Part shown: one piece after another, positions 7,723-14,925 of the stretch | Position numbering within the stretch: the first letter of the stretch is position 1 | Layout: each line of letters starts with the position of its first letter | Assembly (NCBI GenBank): GCA_023511475.1 | Contig: JAIMBM010000004.1 | Span: 1-24,579 of the forward strand | DNA length: 24,579 nucleotides | Origin: Anaerolineae bacterium | GTDB taxonomy: Bacteria > Chloroflexota > Anaerolineae > SpSt-313 | Direction: 5' to 3' | The notes under the pieces: model-generated | Seen by the model: only the letters and a program-made list of their open reading frames with translations | What the model was told of the DNA's origin: nothing | Database searches by the model: none | Translations under genes and position numbers: made by a program

Positions 7723-8331
7723 TCAATCGTCATAGTCTTGCCTGCTGCCATAGATTCCCGATCGGAAACGCTCCGGAGCGAGAAAGTCCAGGCCGGTAAT
7801 CCCCCGGCTCCTGAGTTCCTGCTTCAGGTCGTCGCGCATCAACTGAACGTAGATGTGGTTGCACGTGAAGATGGGGCGATGCTCGAACTTGGCATAGTCC
7901 AGCACTAGGCGTGGGATGCCGATATCGCGATCGCCCCTCCATAGCGAGCGTTCTTCATCCATAGCAGCCAGGACGCCCTCCAGAGAGTGGAAGACCCAGT
8001 AATCAAGATGCGGCTGAACAGCCCCGCCCGCATCAATCATGGTGGCCGGAAAAACCTCACACCGGACACCATAGGAGCGCAACAGGTCAATCAGACGCCG
8101 CGAGTAGAGCGTGAAACCCGCATTCTCGCAATAGGCATCAGGCTGTGGATGCTCTGGGTTGATCTGATATGTCAGCCGCAGATCGACGCCATAGGGCTGG
8201 TCCTGCCTGGGGCTGTTGAAGCCGAATCCGCAGTCTCTCTCACTCCATGGATGAGTCGGAGGCGATACAAGCTTGGCAATGACGTCTTGGTTACGCCAGG
8301 TGAAGAGATGGGTGCGGTAGAGCCAGTACAT
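7723..8331 (-). CDS. Putative immunity protein (Imm11/DUF1629- or Imm43-like)
   Basis: The gene follows directly after the AHH nuclease toxin, the normal place for a cognate immunity gene. The C-terminal half has the pattern I associate with the Imm11 (DUF1629)/Imm43 group. FTLYSRRLIDLL (73-84) is followed by a beta strand CEVFPA (91-96), then DYWVFHSLEGV (110-120), RLVLDYAKFE (141-150), RPIFTCNHIYV (152-162) and finally LRSRGITGLDFLAPE (173-187). There is no signal peptide, so it is cytoplasmic, suitable for neutralising a nuclease inside the cell. I chose ATG 8331 because GAGGAG (8341-8346) lies 9 nt upstream. In-frame ATGs at 8379, 8370, 8364 and 8361 exist, and using 8379 would overlap the toxin stop. 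The exact immunity family is my pattern judgement. Confidence 0.75.
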   Translation of the reverse strand: MYWLYRTHLFTWRNQDVIAKLVSPPTHPWSERDCGFGFNSPRQDQPYGVDLRLTYQINPEHPQPDAYCENAGFTLYSRRLIDLLRSYGVRCEVFPATMIDAGGAVQPHLDYWVFHSLEGVLAAMDEERSLWRGDRDIGIPRLVLDYAKFEHRPIFTCNHIYVQLMRDDLKQELRSRGITGLDFLAPERFRSGIYGSRQDYDD

Positions 8332-8363
8332 GCAGCGCCCCTCCTCAGAATCGCGTTCCATCA

Positions 8364-10163
8364 TCACCATCCAATCCACTGCCGCAGGGTCCTCTGCACT
8401 AGTTTGCCCATCTCCTGTGCGGCCCTAGTATTGGACCAACCCTCTCTGGCCGCCATTTCCTCCAACTCATCCAACTCAACTCGGATCGCATTGCTGTAGC
8501 CCGGGTGCCGTCCACTATGCCTCGGCAACTCCCACACGGCGGCATCTGCCTCTGCAACTGGCAACGCAACGCCATTGTCGGCCCCGTCGATGTCCCAGCC
8601 GCCGGCCATGGCCCTCTTGACAAAGTTGTGTTCCTCCCACTGGCCGGGAATGACGTGATGCGCCTGGAATGGGACCTCGTTTCTGATCCACTCTTCCGGC
8701 ACCTGTCCTGCTTGGAGCAGGTTCTTCCGCAGAACCCTTGAACAGGCATTGTGCACCAGCCATTGCCCAGTGCCGACAAAGTAGGTGTGCGCCTCCGCGA
8801 CGGTCAGGTTGTACATCTTCTTGGGCTGGTAGGCTTGCCGAGCACGCTGGATGCGACCGGGCACGCCAGAGGCCGAGGAGACCGAGACGCCCACTACGAG
8901 GTCGCCTGCCGGCACCCACTCACCCAGCACGAAGAAGGGATGCTCAGGTGTCGTCTCAATCTCGTCTGTGCCGATCAGCAGAGTGATTATCTCTGTGTCG
9001 ACATGCGTGGAGACAGCTGTCACGGTGTAGTATCCAGTGGCACGCAGGGATTCGCTGTACGCGAGTACCCGATCGCCCGGCGATATCTGGCTCATCGGTG
9101 TGAGGCCTCGCTCCGTGGATACCAGCGTATCCCCACAGAAACTGCAAGGCTGCTCGAACTTGGCGGTGAGCAGGGCTGCCTCATCGGCATGTGGTCCCGC
9201 GTTGCCGGCCAGGCGTGCTGCGTCGGCCGCGCTTCTGGGCGCCTCATGGAGCTTGCCGGCTGCCTTGAGGGCGTCGCCGGCCTCGTCCGCATGCCGCCTC
9301 ACGCCGAGCGCGACCTGGTCGACTTGGCGCGCCGCATCGTCCAGCTTGGTCACCGCACGGGCGCCATCGGCCACCTCATCGCCATGGCGCAGGCGGGCCA
9401 CTTCCGCCAGACCGATCAAGCCGAGCAGACCAAGCCAGCGCCAGTGACCGAGTCTTTCCCCCGTTACCCAATCATATCCCGTCGCTGCTTCACCAATCCC
9501 CTTGGCATCGCCGATGATCGGGACAAAGTCGATCGCAATGCTGGCCAGGGCGTCCTTGCCCAGAGGGTCGGCCGCACTGCCGGATGCGCTGATATACGCT
9601 ACAGTGGCACCGATGGGAACGTCCACTGGCATGTTGCGCACGGCAAGCATTCTGGGGTAGACCGTGATATTGACCGCATCGGGCTGCACCAGTATCCAGC
9701 CGAGTTTGCCCTGCGCCGTGCGCACGGCAGCCCACACCTGCAGTTCCTGGTTGATCAAGAACTGGCAATCGGTGATATCTACCTGCGTGCCCTCCGCCAG
9801 GCGCTCCAGGTGGTTGCTGCGGTCGGGGAGTATGTAGGGCGATGAGCGAAGCAAATGCCCGTCTACGGCCACAATCGAGGCGTGACCACACTTGCCACCA
9901 CGGTGGGTGACCACAGAGGATTGCGCGGGCTGCGAGGTGATCCGCATCCGAACTGCCTCGGGGGTGCTGCCGCTCTCAGTCGCCTGCAGAGTGGGACCCT
10001 GCTCTGGTACCTGTGGCTGCCCAAGAATGGCGGCAGCCGACGGCGCAGCGCCAGTGGGCTGTCCGAGAGGAGCGCGCGGCGTGGTGCAGCCCGTCAATAT
10101 GAGCCCACAGACCAGAAGCAGGTTGAGCAAAGGGCATGCACAGGTGCGTGTCTTCCTGCTCAT
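8364..10163 (-). CDS. Lipoprotein polymorphic toxin: SH3-like, PT-TG, Hint and AHH nuclease domains
   Basis: This 599-residue protein has the layered build of a polymorphic toxin. A lipoprotein signal ends LTGC (Cys26). A low-complexity linker leads to an SH3-like segment (about 95-160). A helical pre-toxin TG-like domain follows (about 205-260, with DFVPIIGDAKGIGEAATGYD). The Hint (hedgehog/intein) domain runs 340-472: C340 in CSFCGDTLVST, TTPEHPF (404-410), and the terminal VHN (470-472). The C-terminal toxin (475-599) is an AHH-family HNH/EndoVII-fold nuclease with A501-H502-H503, then GWDIDGADNGVALP and SGRHPGYS. Hint autocleavage would release the nuclease. The residue after HN is Ala, so splicing is not expected. 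GGAGGT stands 8 nt before the ATG, and the start overlaps the upstream gene's stop (ATGA). The predicted target is nucleic acid of competing cells. Confidence 0.9.
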   Translation of the reverse strand: MSRKTRTCACPLLNLLLVCGLILTGCTTPRAPLGQPTGAAPSAAAILGQPQVPEQGPTLQATESGSTPEAVRMRITSQPAQSSVVTHRGGKCGHASIVAVDGHLLRSSPYILPDRSNHLERLAEGTQVDITDCQFLINQELQVWAAVRTAQGKLGWILVQPDAVNITVYPRMLAVRNMPVDVPIGATVAYISASGSAADPLGKDALASIAIDFVPIIGDAKGIGEAATGYDWVTGERLGHWRWLGLLGLIGLAEVARLRHGDEVADGARAVTKLDDAARQVDQVALGVRRHADEAGDALKAAGKLHEAPRSAADAARLAGNAGPHADEAALLTAKFEQPCSFCGDTLVSTERGLTPMSQISPGDRVLAYSESLRATGYYTVTAVSTHVDTEIITLLIGTDEIETTPEHPFFVLGEWVPAGDLVVGVSVSSASGVPGRIQRARQAYQPKKMYNLTVAEAHTYFVGTGQWLVHNACSRVLRKNLLQAGQVPEEWIRNEVPFQAHHVIPGQWEEHNFVKRAMAGGWDIDGADNGVALPVAEADAAVWELPRHSGRHPGYSNAIRVELDELEEMAAREGWSNTRAAQEMGKLVQRTLRQWIGW

Positions 10164-10885
10164 GGCCTCACCTCCGAATGCACGACCACCTGCCCTTCCG
10201 TCAATTCGAAGGACCTCACGTAGCGCCGGGGCAGCAACTGATACAGGCTCAAGTTCACGCTGTCCTCCAATTGCCTGCGATAGACGTCCGTCACGTCCTC
10301 GCCAGCAAACACGACGGATTCCACGCGCACGATTAGGCTGTCCTGCACGACTGCCAAGGTGCCCCGCACCTCGATGGGCACCTTCAGCCCGAGGACGGTC
10401 TCTTTCTTACCAGTAGCGCTAATGCCGGACACTGTCACGTCGATGTGCAGATCGGAGATGGACAGTGCAGTTGCGTTGCGCAGGACTTGGGCGAGGAGCA
10501 TCTCCTCCGTGATCACATCGCGCACCTCTTTCAGCCTTGGTGGCGGGGCGGGAGATGGCGCAGCCGTGCGGTCACGGGTCGACGACGGGGCAGGGGATGG
10601 TGGCGTGGCGGTGCCACGCGACACGACGATGATCCGCGTCACGATGGGCGTAGGAGATGCCACAGCGGTTGGCAAGAGGATGACCCGTACGGTACTGGGC
10701 GCCTCTCTCATCCTTTCCTGTATCGCCTCTTCAACTGCAGATGCGGTCTCTTTGTAGTGCGTGGGCCTTCGCTTCAGTTCGTCGGGTAACAGGGGCCTGG
10801 CCAGACAGCTGTTGACCATCCATGGCGCCACCGCCAGCAGCAGCAGGAAGCTCGCCAACAGGTACGATGTCACGTTGCTGCGCAT
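10160..10885 (-). CDS. Signal-anchored protein with possible LmeA/DUF2993-like domain
   Basis: The 241-residue product has an N-terminal hydrophobic segment (8-25), then a charged helix (about 35-62). A long Pro/Ser/Thr linker (70-117) follows, then a beta-rich C-terminal domain (about 122-241) beginning DVITEEMLLAQVL. The pattern of that domain (ITEEML, a strand HIDVTVSGI, then IEVRGTLAVVQDSLIVRVESVVFAGEDV in short strands, then a strand at EGQVVVHSEV) resembles LmeA/DUF2993 lipid-binding TULIP-like proteins. That similarity is judged by eye and uncertain. Cys27 (VNSC) is a poor lipobox, so it may be an uncleaved anchor or a secreted protein. I chose ATG 10885; ATGs at 10927 and 10921 would overlap the upstream gene. 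Its stop overlaps the toxin start as ATGA, tying its translation to the toxin. Confidence 0.75.
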   Translation of the reverse strand: MRSNVTSYLLASFLLLLAVAPWMVNSCLARPLLPDELKRRPTHYKETASAVEEAIQERMREAPSTVRVILLPTAVASPTPIVTRIIVVSRGTATPPSPAPSSTRDRTAAPSPAPPPRLKEVRDVITEEMLLAQVLRNATALSISDLHIDVTVSGISATGKKETVLGLKVPIEVRGTLAVVQDSLIVRVESVVFAGEDVTDVYRRQLEDSVNLSLYQLLPRRYVRSFELTEGQVVVHSEVRP

Positions 10886-10908
10886 AGCCGTGCCTTTCTC
10901 ACGCCACC

Positions 10909-11715
10909 TCACCGCTCCCATACGCAACCTTGAGGGATGCTGAAGATCGTCGCCATAAAACTCAGCGGTTCGTCGCTGGACGTCTCCAGGAGATACCCAA
11001 CTCTGTCTTTCGGCCTCACAGGGGCAGGCAGGGTGAACACGACATCCTTGAGCGAGAACTGGCCGCGTTCCACGATCTCACGCCGGCTGCTCTCCACCTT
11101 GGTGCCGTTCACCGTCAGCAGCATGGAAGAAGGCGGAAAGTCCCCATAGCGGGTGCGGAACAGGTCGACCACAACGGCGATCTTCTGCTCCCTATCGCTC
11201 GTCCATGTGTTGCTTACGCTGAACTGCGTCGCGATCGGTATCACGCACCCCGGCGGTTCGCGACTGAACACCGGTAGCCTCCCCAATCGGTCTCGGTCGC
11301 CGTTCCAGTTGGTAAACGAGACCGGCACCCAGCCGACCCCGGTGTTCCACACCACGCGAAGGTGGCTGCCGTTCCTATTCCTGCCCATCACATACACCGT
11401 CTCCCCAGCGGGGATCATGACGGACACAATGAGCTCCGGCCGGTTCGGCGTGATGTACAGCCCGGTGGCGCAGGTCAGCGTGGCCGGGGGAAGGTTGTAG
11501 AATAGTGGTGATGGGGTGGCGGCGCCTGGAGTTGTTGGCCGGGCCACCGGCTCGGTGGGCGGCAATACCGTCGACCTTAGACCATCCGTCGGCGTCGCAG
11601 CGCTTGGCACTCCAGATGCGCCGCTGCAGGCGGCCAGAACAGCCAAGAACCAGTTCACCAGCACCAGTCGCTGCACAGCCTTCAGTAGGAGACGAAAACG
11701 CCCAGAAGGGCTCAT
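10909..11715 (-). CDS. SH3-like surface lipoprotein
   Basis: The 268-residue protein has a lipoprotein signal with lipobox LAAC (Cys30), then a Thr/Pro linker (about 38-70). An SH3-like segment (about 78-130) contains IPAGETVYVMGRN and TGVGWVPVSF. A beta-rich domain completes it (about 155-268, with SMLLTVNGTKVE, LSFMATIFS and the end GCVWER). The two-domain order matches the N-terminal half of the 582-residue lipoprotein at 5869-7617 (compare EPVSFQAALFS), so the two are probably distant paralogues. It should sit on the outer face of the membrane. GGAGGG lies 5-6 nt before the ATG. It precedes the next gene by 23 nt and follows the transporter gene by 144 nt. The function is unknown; binding to cell wall or to the toxin is plausible inference. 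Confidence 0.8.
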   Translation of the reverse strand: MSPSGRFRLLLKAVQRLVLVNWFLAVLAACSGASGVPSAATPTDGLRSTVLPPTEPVARPTTPGAATPSPLFYNLPPATLTCATGLYITPNRPELIVSVMIPAGETVYVMGRNRNGSHLRVVWNTGVGWVPVSFTNWNGDRDRLGRLPVFSREPPGCVIPIATQFSVSNTWTSDREQKIAVVVDLFRTRYGDFPPSSMLLTVNGTKVESSRREIVERGQFSLKDVVFTLPAPVRPKDRVGYLLETSSDEPLSFMATIFSIPQGCVWER

Positions 11716-11859
11716 GCTTCCCTCCTCGCACAGTCGATCGCCTATTGGACGGCCTGCCCACAGTACAGTCGATCAGGTGGCCTTCGTCCAAGCCAAAGGC
11801 TTCCAGCTATTGCCCAGGCATGGCGTAACATACAAGCTGGTAAGGGGGACAAGCGTGGC

Positions 11860-13917
11860 TTACCGGTCCTCGCACTCACACCACGACTGGCTCAGCACGC
11901 CGTTCCAGTACTGCAGCCAGTTCGGGCGGTCCGCCTGATCGATCTTGGCGTACTCGCTGCGGTTGCTTCCGCCATAGCCTTGCCTACCAAAATAGCTGAG
12001 GATGTGATATTCATACGATCTCTGTCGCAGGAAGAGGGTGTAGCTCAGCAGCAGAGCCAGCATTGCCGACAGCAGCGCGATCTGCCTCCGCTCGCTGGCG
12101 AACAGCCACCTTAGGTTCGCCCGGCGGCTGTACCAGGGGTCGCGCAGGCGCAGCACGAGGACAGTGAAGCAAGCTGCGGCAAGGGTATAGGCCGTCAGTG
12201 CCAGCCAGATGGAGGCGATGTGCCCCGTGCTGCAATACTCCTCGAACCGCCACGCATTCCCCCAACAATACATGCCGATGCTCGAGGCAAAGCCCTCAAA
12301 GGACCACCTGCTCGTCGAAAGGAAAGACAGTGCGTCCACAAGCCGATCCAGTTGCTCGTTACGCACCAAGCCGGAGAAGAGGACCAGCACTGTGGCGACG
12401 AAAATGAGATAGATGTAGCCGCGGTCGCTCTCACCAACCACTGCCGAGATCAGCAGCCCCAACGTAATGGATGCCGTGCAGGTCAGAATCAGCGTGGTCA
12501 GCACCATCCAACTCACCTGTGTCGTGAGCAAGCCAACGATCTGAAAACGGAGCAGCCACTCTAGCGTCCCGACGTCCGCGCCGATGCTAGGCGCGGGAAA
12601 CCCAGGCAGCGGCTGCGCATACCACAGCACAGTGAACCCTATCAGAAGGATGGGGGCCAGCACGCCAACCGCAACGACGAGCCAGATCCACTTGGATACC
12701 AGGTAGGCCGAAGGTGACAGCCCCTTTAGTCGCTCGTGACAGTAGATGTGGAACTCTTTTGAAATCTCGGCGTAGCTGGTGATCAGCCCGATCAATGCCA
12801 CCACAATCGACACTACGCCGATCGACTGTCGCGCCTCGAGCAGGGCAACGCCGACGTCGCCCTCCACAGGCTCTACAAACGCGCCACCCGGCAGCACGAA
12901 GAACAAGAGGCCACTGACCCCCACGAGCAGCGTGCCCACAAGGCTACCCTTGTCGGCCAGGCGTACCCGCATATACCGGCTCAGCAGGCACCTGAGCTGG
13001 TGCCACCACGGCATGCCAGGAGATGGTCGCGAGCGACCTGCTTGGGGTCTCCTCACTACAGAGGTTCGACCTGGACGGGTCGTGCGATCTCTCTTCGTCG
13101 TCTCGTACCTTTGAAAAACGTCCGCCCATCGATCGAAGGGCGAAGCACCCACACTGGACCGATCAAGAGTTTTCTCTAGGTCTGTTAACACCCGCTTCCA
13201 CGGCCCGGCTGCCCCCAGCCTAGAGTTCTCGATAAAGACGACCTGATCGCAGGCGTCCAGAGTGTTGAGCGTGTGCGTGATGACAATGACCGTGGCGCCA
13301 CTGCCATGGGCATACTCACGCAGCAGTTCCATCACGTTTCTCTCGGCATGTGGATCCAGGTTGCTTGTTGGCTCGTCCAATAGCAGCAGCGGTGGCTTGG
13401 TAATCAACTCGGAGAGGATGTTGGCCAGTTTCCGCTCGCCCGTGCTCAGGTCCCTGATCGCCCTCCGGCGGCGATCGTCATCCTGGGCATAGTGCGCCTG
13501 GGTGAGCAGCTCATCCACCCTATTCTTGACGTAATCGATCGGCATCGAGGGGAGGCGTAAGCGTCCCACGTACACGAGCGCTTCCTGGAAGCCAAGCTGC
13601 CCATGCAAGACGCTGTGGACAGGTACATAGCCAATCTGCCTGAGCCAGTGCTCCGGCTCCTCGTACAGGTCGCTCCCATCGATGAACACGTGGCCACAAT
13701 CGGGCCGTACCCCACAGAGCGTCTGCATGAGCGTGGTCTTACCGGCGCCGTTGGGCCCGATGATCGCCGTCAGCGTGCCCGGCCGGGCCTCGAACGAGAC
13801 CCGGTCCAGGATCAACTTGCCCTTCCGCCACACAGAGATGTCGGTGGCCCGCAGTTCAACGCCCGCCTTTTTCATCACCGCTTCACAGGTAGGAGGGACG
13901 GTGCTGTTACTTGACAT
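11860..13917 (-). CDS. ABCG-type ABC transporter, fused ATPase and permease
   Basis: The 685-residue protein joins an N-terminal ATPase to a C-terminal ABC2-type permease, the ABCG/White order. The ATPase (about 20-225) has Walker A GPNGAGKTT (54-62), signature LSTGERKL (157-164), Walker B LLLLDEP (177-183) with E182, and H-loop H215 in ITHT. At the Q-loop position the sequence reads IGYVPVH, where Gln normally follows the Pro; V100 replaces it. A charged linker (230-305) leads to about seven hydrophobic segments (325-345, 365-382, 408-432, 458-494 perhaps two, 499-518, 566-590, 612-630). The segment CHERLKGLSPSAY is typical of ABC2 permeases. As a half-transporter it should dimerise and probably exports a lipid, peptide or lipoprotein. 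Its ATG overlaps the upstream lipoprotein gene by 11 nt. The substrate is unknown. Confidence 0.92.
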   Translation of the reverse strand: MSSNSTVPPTCEAVMKKAGVELRATDISVWRKGKLILDRVSFEARPGTLTAIIGPNGAGKTTLMQTLCGVRPDCGHVFIDGSDLYEEPEHWLRQIGYVPVHSVLHGQLGFQEALVYVGRLRLPSMPIDYVKNRVDELLTQAHYAQDDDRRRRAIRDLSTGERKLANILSELITKPPLLLLDEPTSNLDPHAERNVMELLREYAHGSGATVIVITHTLNTLDACDQVVFIENSRLGAAGPWKRVLTDLEKTLDRSSVGASPFDRWADVFQRYETTKRDRTTRPGRTSVVRRPQAGRSRPSPGMPWWHQLRCLLSRYMRVRLADKGSLVGTLLVGVSGLLFFVLPGGAFVEPVEGDVGVALLEARQSIGVVSIVVALIGLITSYAEISKEFHIYCHERLKGLSPSAYLVSKWIWLVVAVGVLAPILLIGFTVLWYAQPLPGFPAPSIGADVGTLEWLLRFQIVGLLTTQVSWMVLTTLILTCTASITLGLLISAVVGESDRGYIYLIFVATVLVLFSGLVRNEQLDRLVDALSFLSTSRWSFEGFASSIGMYCWGNAWRFEEYCSTGHIASIWLALTAYTLAAACFTVLVLRLRDPWYSRRANLRWLFASERRQIALLSAMLALLLSYTLFLRQRSYEYHILSYFGRQGYGGSNRSEYAKIDQADRPNWLQYWNGVLSQSWCECEDR

Positions 13918-14443
13918 TGTCCTGCCTCACCAGGCTGCAGGGTTCATAGTAGCCAAGGAAAACCTTGTAGCTGCCCAGTTGCTCCCCCTGCCCGGTCTCC
14001 CCCTCGTTGATGACGCCCTCTGCCCACCGCTCGGTCCATTCCACAGTAACCTTGGCTTTCGTACCGGCTGGCACGATGATGGCTACGGGGCACAATGCAA
14101 GCTCGTCACCTTCAGGGTCATTTGGCGACAGCTTGTACAACTGGGCGATCTTGTCCCGCACTGTGTCCTCTCTCACCCTGTTGCTCTTCAGGTTGATGAT
14201 GATTCGCGGGTTGTACTCGCGCTCCAGTTGCAGCTCCACGTGCAGCGCCCCGGTGCCGCTGCTATTGTCCAATCCCTTTTCGCTCTCGTAAGACACAACC
14301 TCGGTAATCTGTTCCCCAGCCTTGTCGCGCACGTGGGCCACGACAAAGGGCACCTGCCCCTCACATCCAAGGGCTGCCAGGGCGAGCCACACGAGCACAG
14401 CAGCCCGCACAGCGTTGGCCCAGCATTTCCTCCAGAGTGACAT
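13907..14443 (-). CDS. Small lipoprotein at the head of the ABC/toxin operon
   Basis: The 178-residue product has a lipoprotein signal (hydrophobic 13-25, lipobox AALGC, Cys27). The mature part is acidic to neutral and beta-rich. It has segments HVELQLEREYNPRIIINL (67-84), LCPVAIIVPAGTKAKVTVEW (117-136) and the end SYKVFLGYYEPCSL. The alternating strand pattern suggests an Ig- or jelly-roll-like sandwich, possibly with a disulfide between two Cys. I do not recognise the family. AGGTG precedes the ATG by about 10 nt. The 3' end overlaps the transporter start by 11 nt, so the two are co-translated. A role as an outer-face partner or receptor of the transporter is reasonable inference. Confidence 0.8.
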   Translation of the reverse strand: MSLWRKCWANAVRAAVLVWLALAALGCEGQVPFVVAHVRDKAGEQITEVVSYESEKGLDNSSGTGALHVELQLEREYNPRIIINLKSNRVREDTVRDKIAQLYKLSPNDPEGDELALCPVAIIVPAGTKAKVTVEWTERWAEGVINEGETGQGEQLGSYKVFLGYYEPCSLVRQDNVK

Positions 14444-14494
14444 CGGCGTTGCACCTCGCTTTCTCTTAGCAGCAACCGATAGTGCCGGCTCTAC

Positions 14495-14686
14495 CTACAG
14501 CAACACCCAGCTACGCAGTGACGGTGCCATCTTCGTCAATGGCTCGTGCCTGTTCACCTGATCCGCGAGGATGCCACTCCGAGTCCATACAGGCGAGGAC
14601 CAGGGATGCACGTTGTAGTCACTGTCCGAGACACAGTCTTGACCTGCAACATATAGAATTCGCCACAGCGACAACCTGTACTTCAT
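14495..14686 (-). CDS. Possible small protein directly downstream of the operon promoter
   Basis: A 63-codon frame starts MKYRLSLWRILYVAG and ends RSWVLL. AAAAGG stands about 10 nt before the ATG, and the frame begins some 12 nt after the predicted start of transcription. It lies 51 nt ahead of the small lipoprotein gene. I recognise no family, it has no clear signal peptide, and its composition (Trp, Ser, Val) is unremarkable. It may be a leader peptide, a real small protein, a decayed remnant or chance. Confidence 0.25.
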   Translation of the reverse strand: MKYRLSLWRILYVAGQDCVSDSDYNVHPWSSPVWTRSGILADQVNRHEPLTKMAPSLRSWVLL

Positions 14687-14704
14687 GATGATCTTACCTT
14701 TTCG

Positions 14705-14733
14705 ATTTTATTGCATATTCTGTTGTTCGGCAA
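14705..14733 (-). promoter_or_regulatory. Predicted promoter of the lipoprotein/ABC/toxin operon
   Basis: Reading the - strand, TTGCCG (14728-14733) is followed after exactly 17 nt by TAAAAT (14705-14710). That is 4 of 6 and 5 of 6 matches to the -35 and -10 consensus, in a locally AT-rich stretch. Transcription would start near 14698 and run leftwards into the small frame and the lipoprotein gene at 14443. The promoter lies only about 25 bp from the IS21 end repeats. Confidence 0.5.
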
Positions 14734-14757
14734 GTCCTACGCATCCCAGATTGTCGT

Positions 14758-14925
14758 TGATCGCCCTATACTGTACCAGGCATCGCCGCCTTATCTGTAC
14801 CGCCCATCGCCGCCTCATGTGTACCGGGCGTGATCGCCCGGTGTGTACCACCCATCCCCGTCCGATCTCGACCCCCCATGATCGCCCGATGTATACCACC
14901 CATCGCCGCCCGGTGTGTACCGGAG
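14758..14925 (+). repeat. Seven 24-bp-period repeats, probable IS21 left-end transposase sites
   Basis: The core TGTACC or a variant recurs at 14772, 14796, 14820, 14844, 14868 (TCGACC), 14892 (TATACC) and 14916, exactly every 24 bp. Each unit reads roughly ATCGCCGCCC, then a short variable part, then TGTGTACC, then RCCC. IS21-family elements are known to carry several repeated sequences at their ends, bound by the transposase, and the array ends 60 bp before the istA start. Translations of it show an 8-residue periodicity that I regard as non-coding. Confidence 0.75.
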
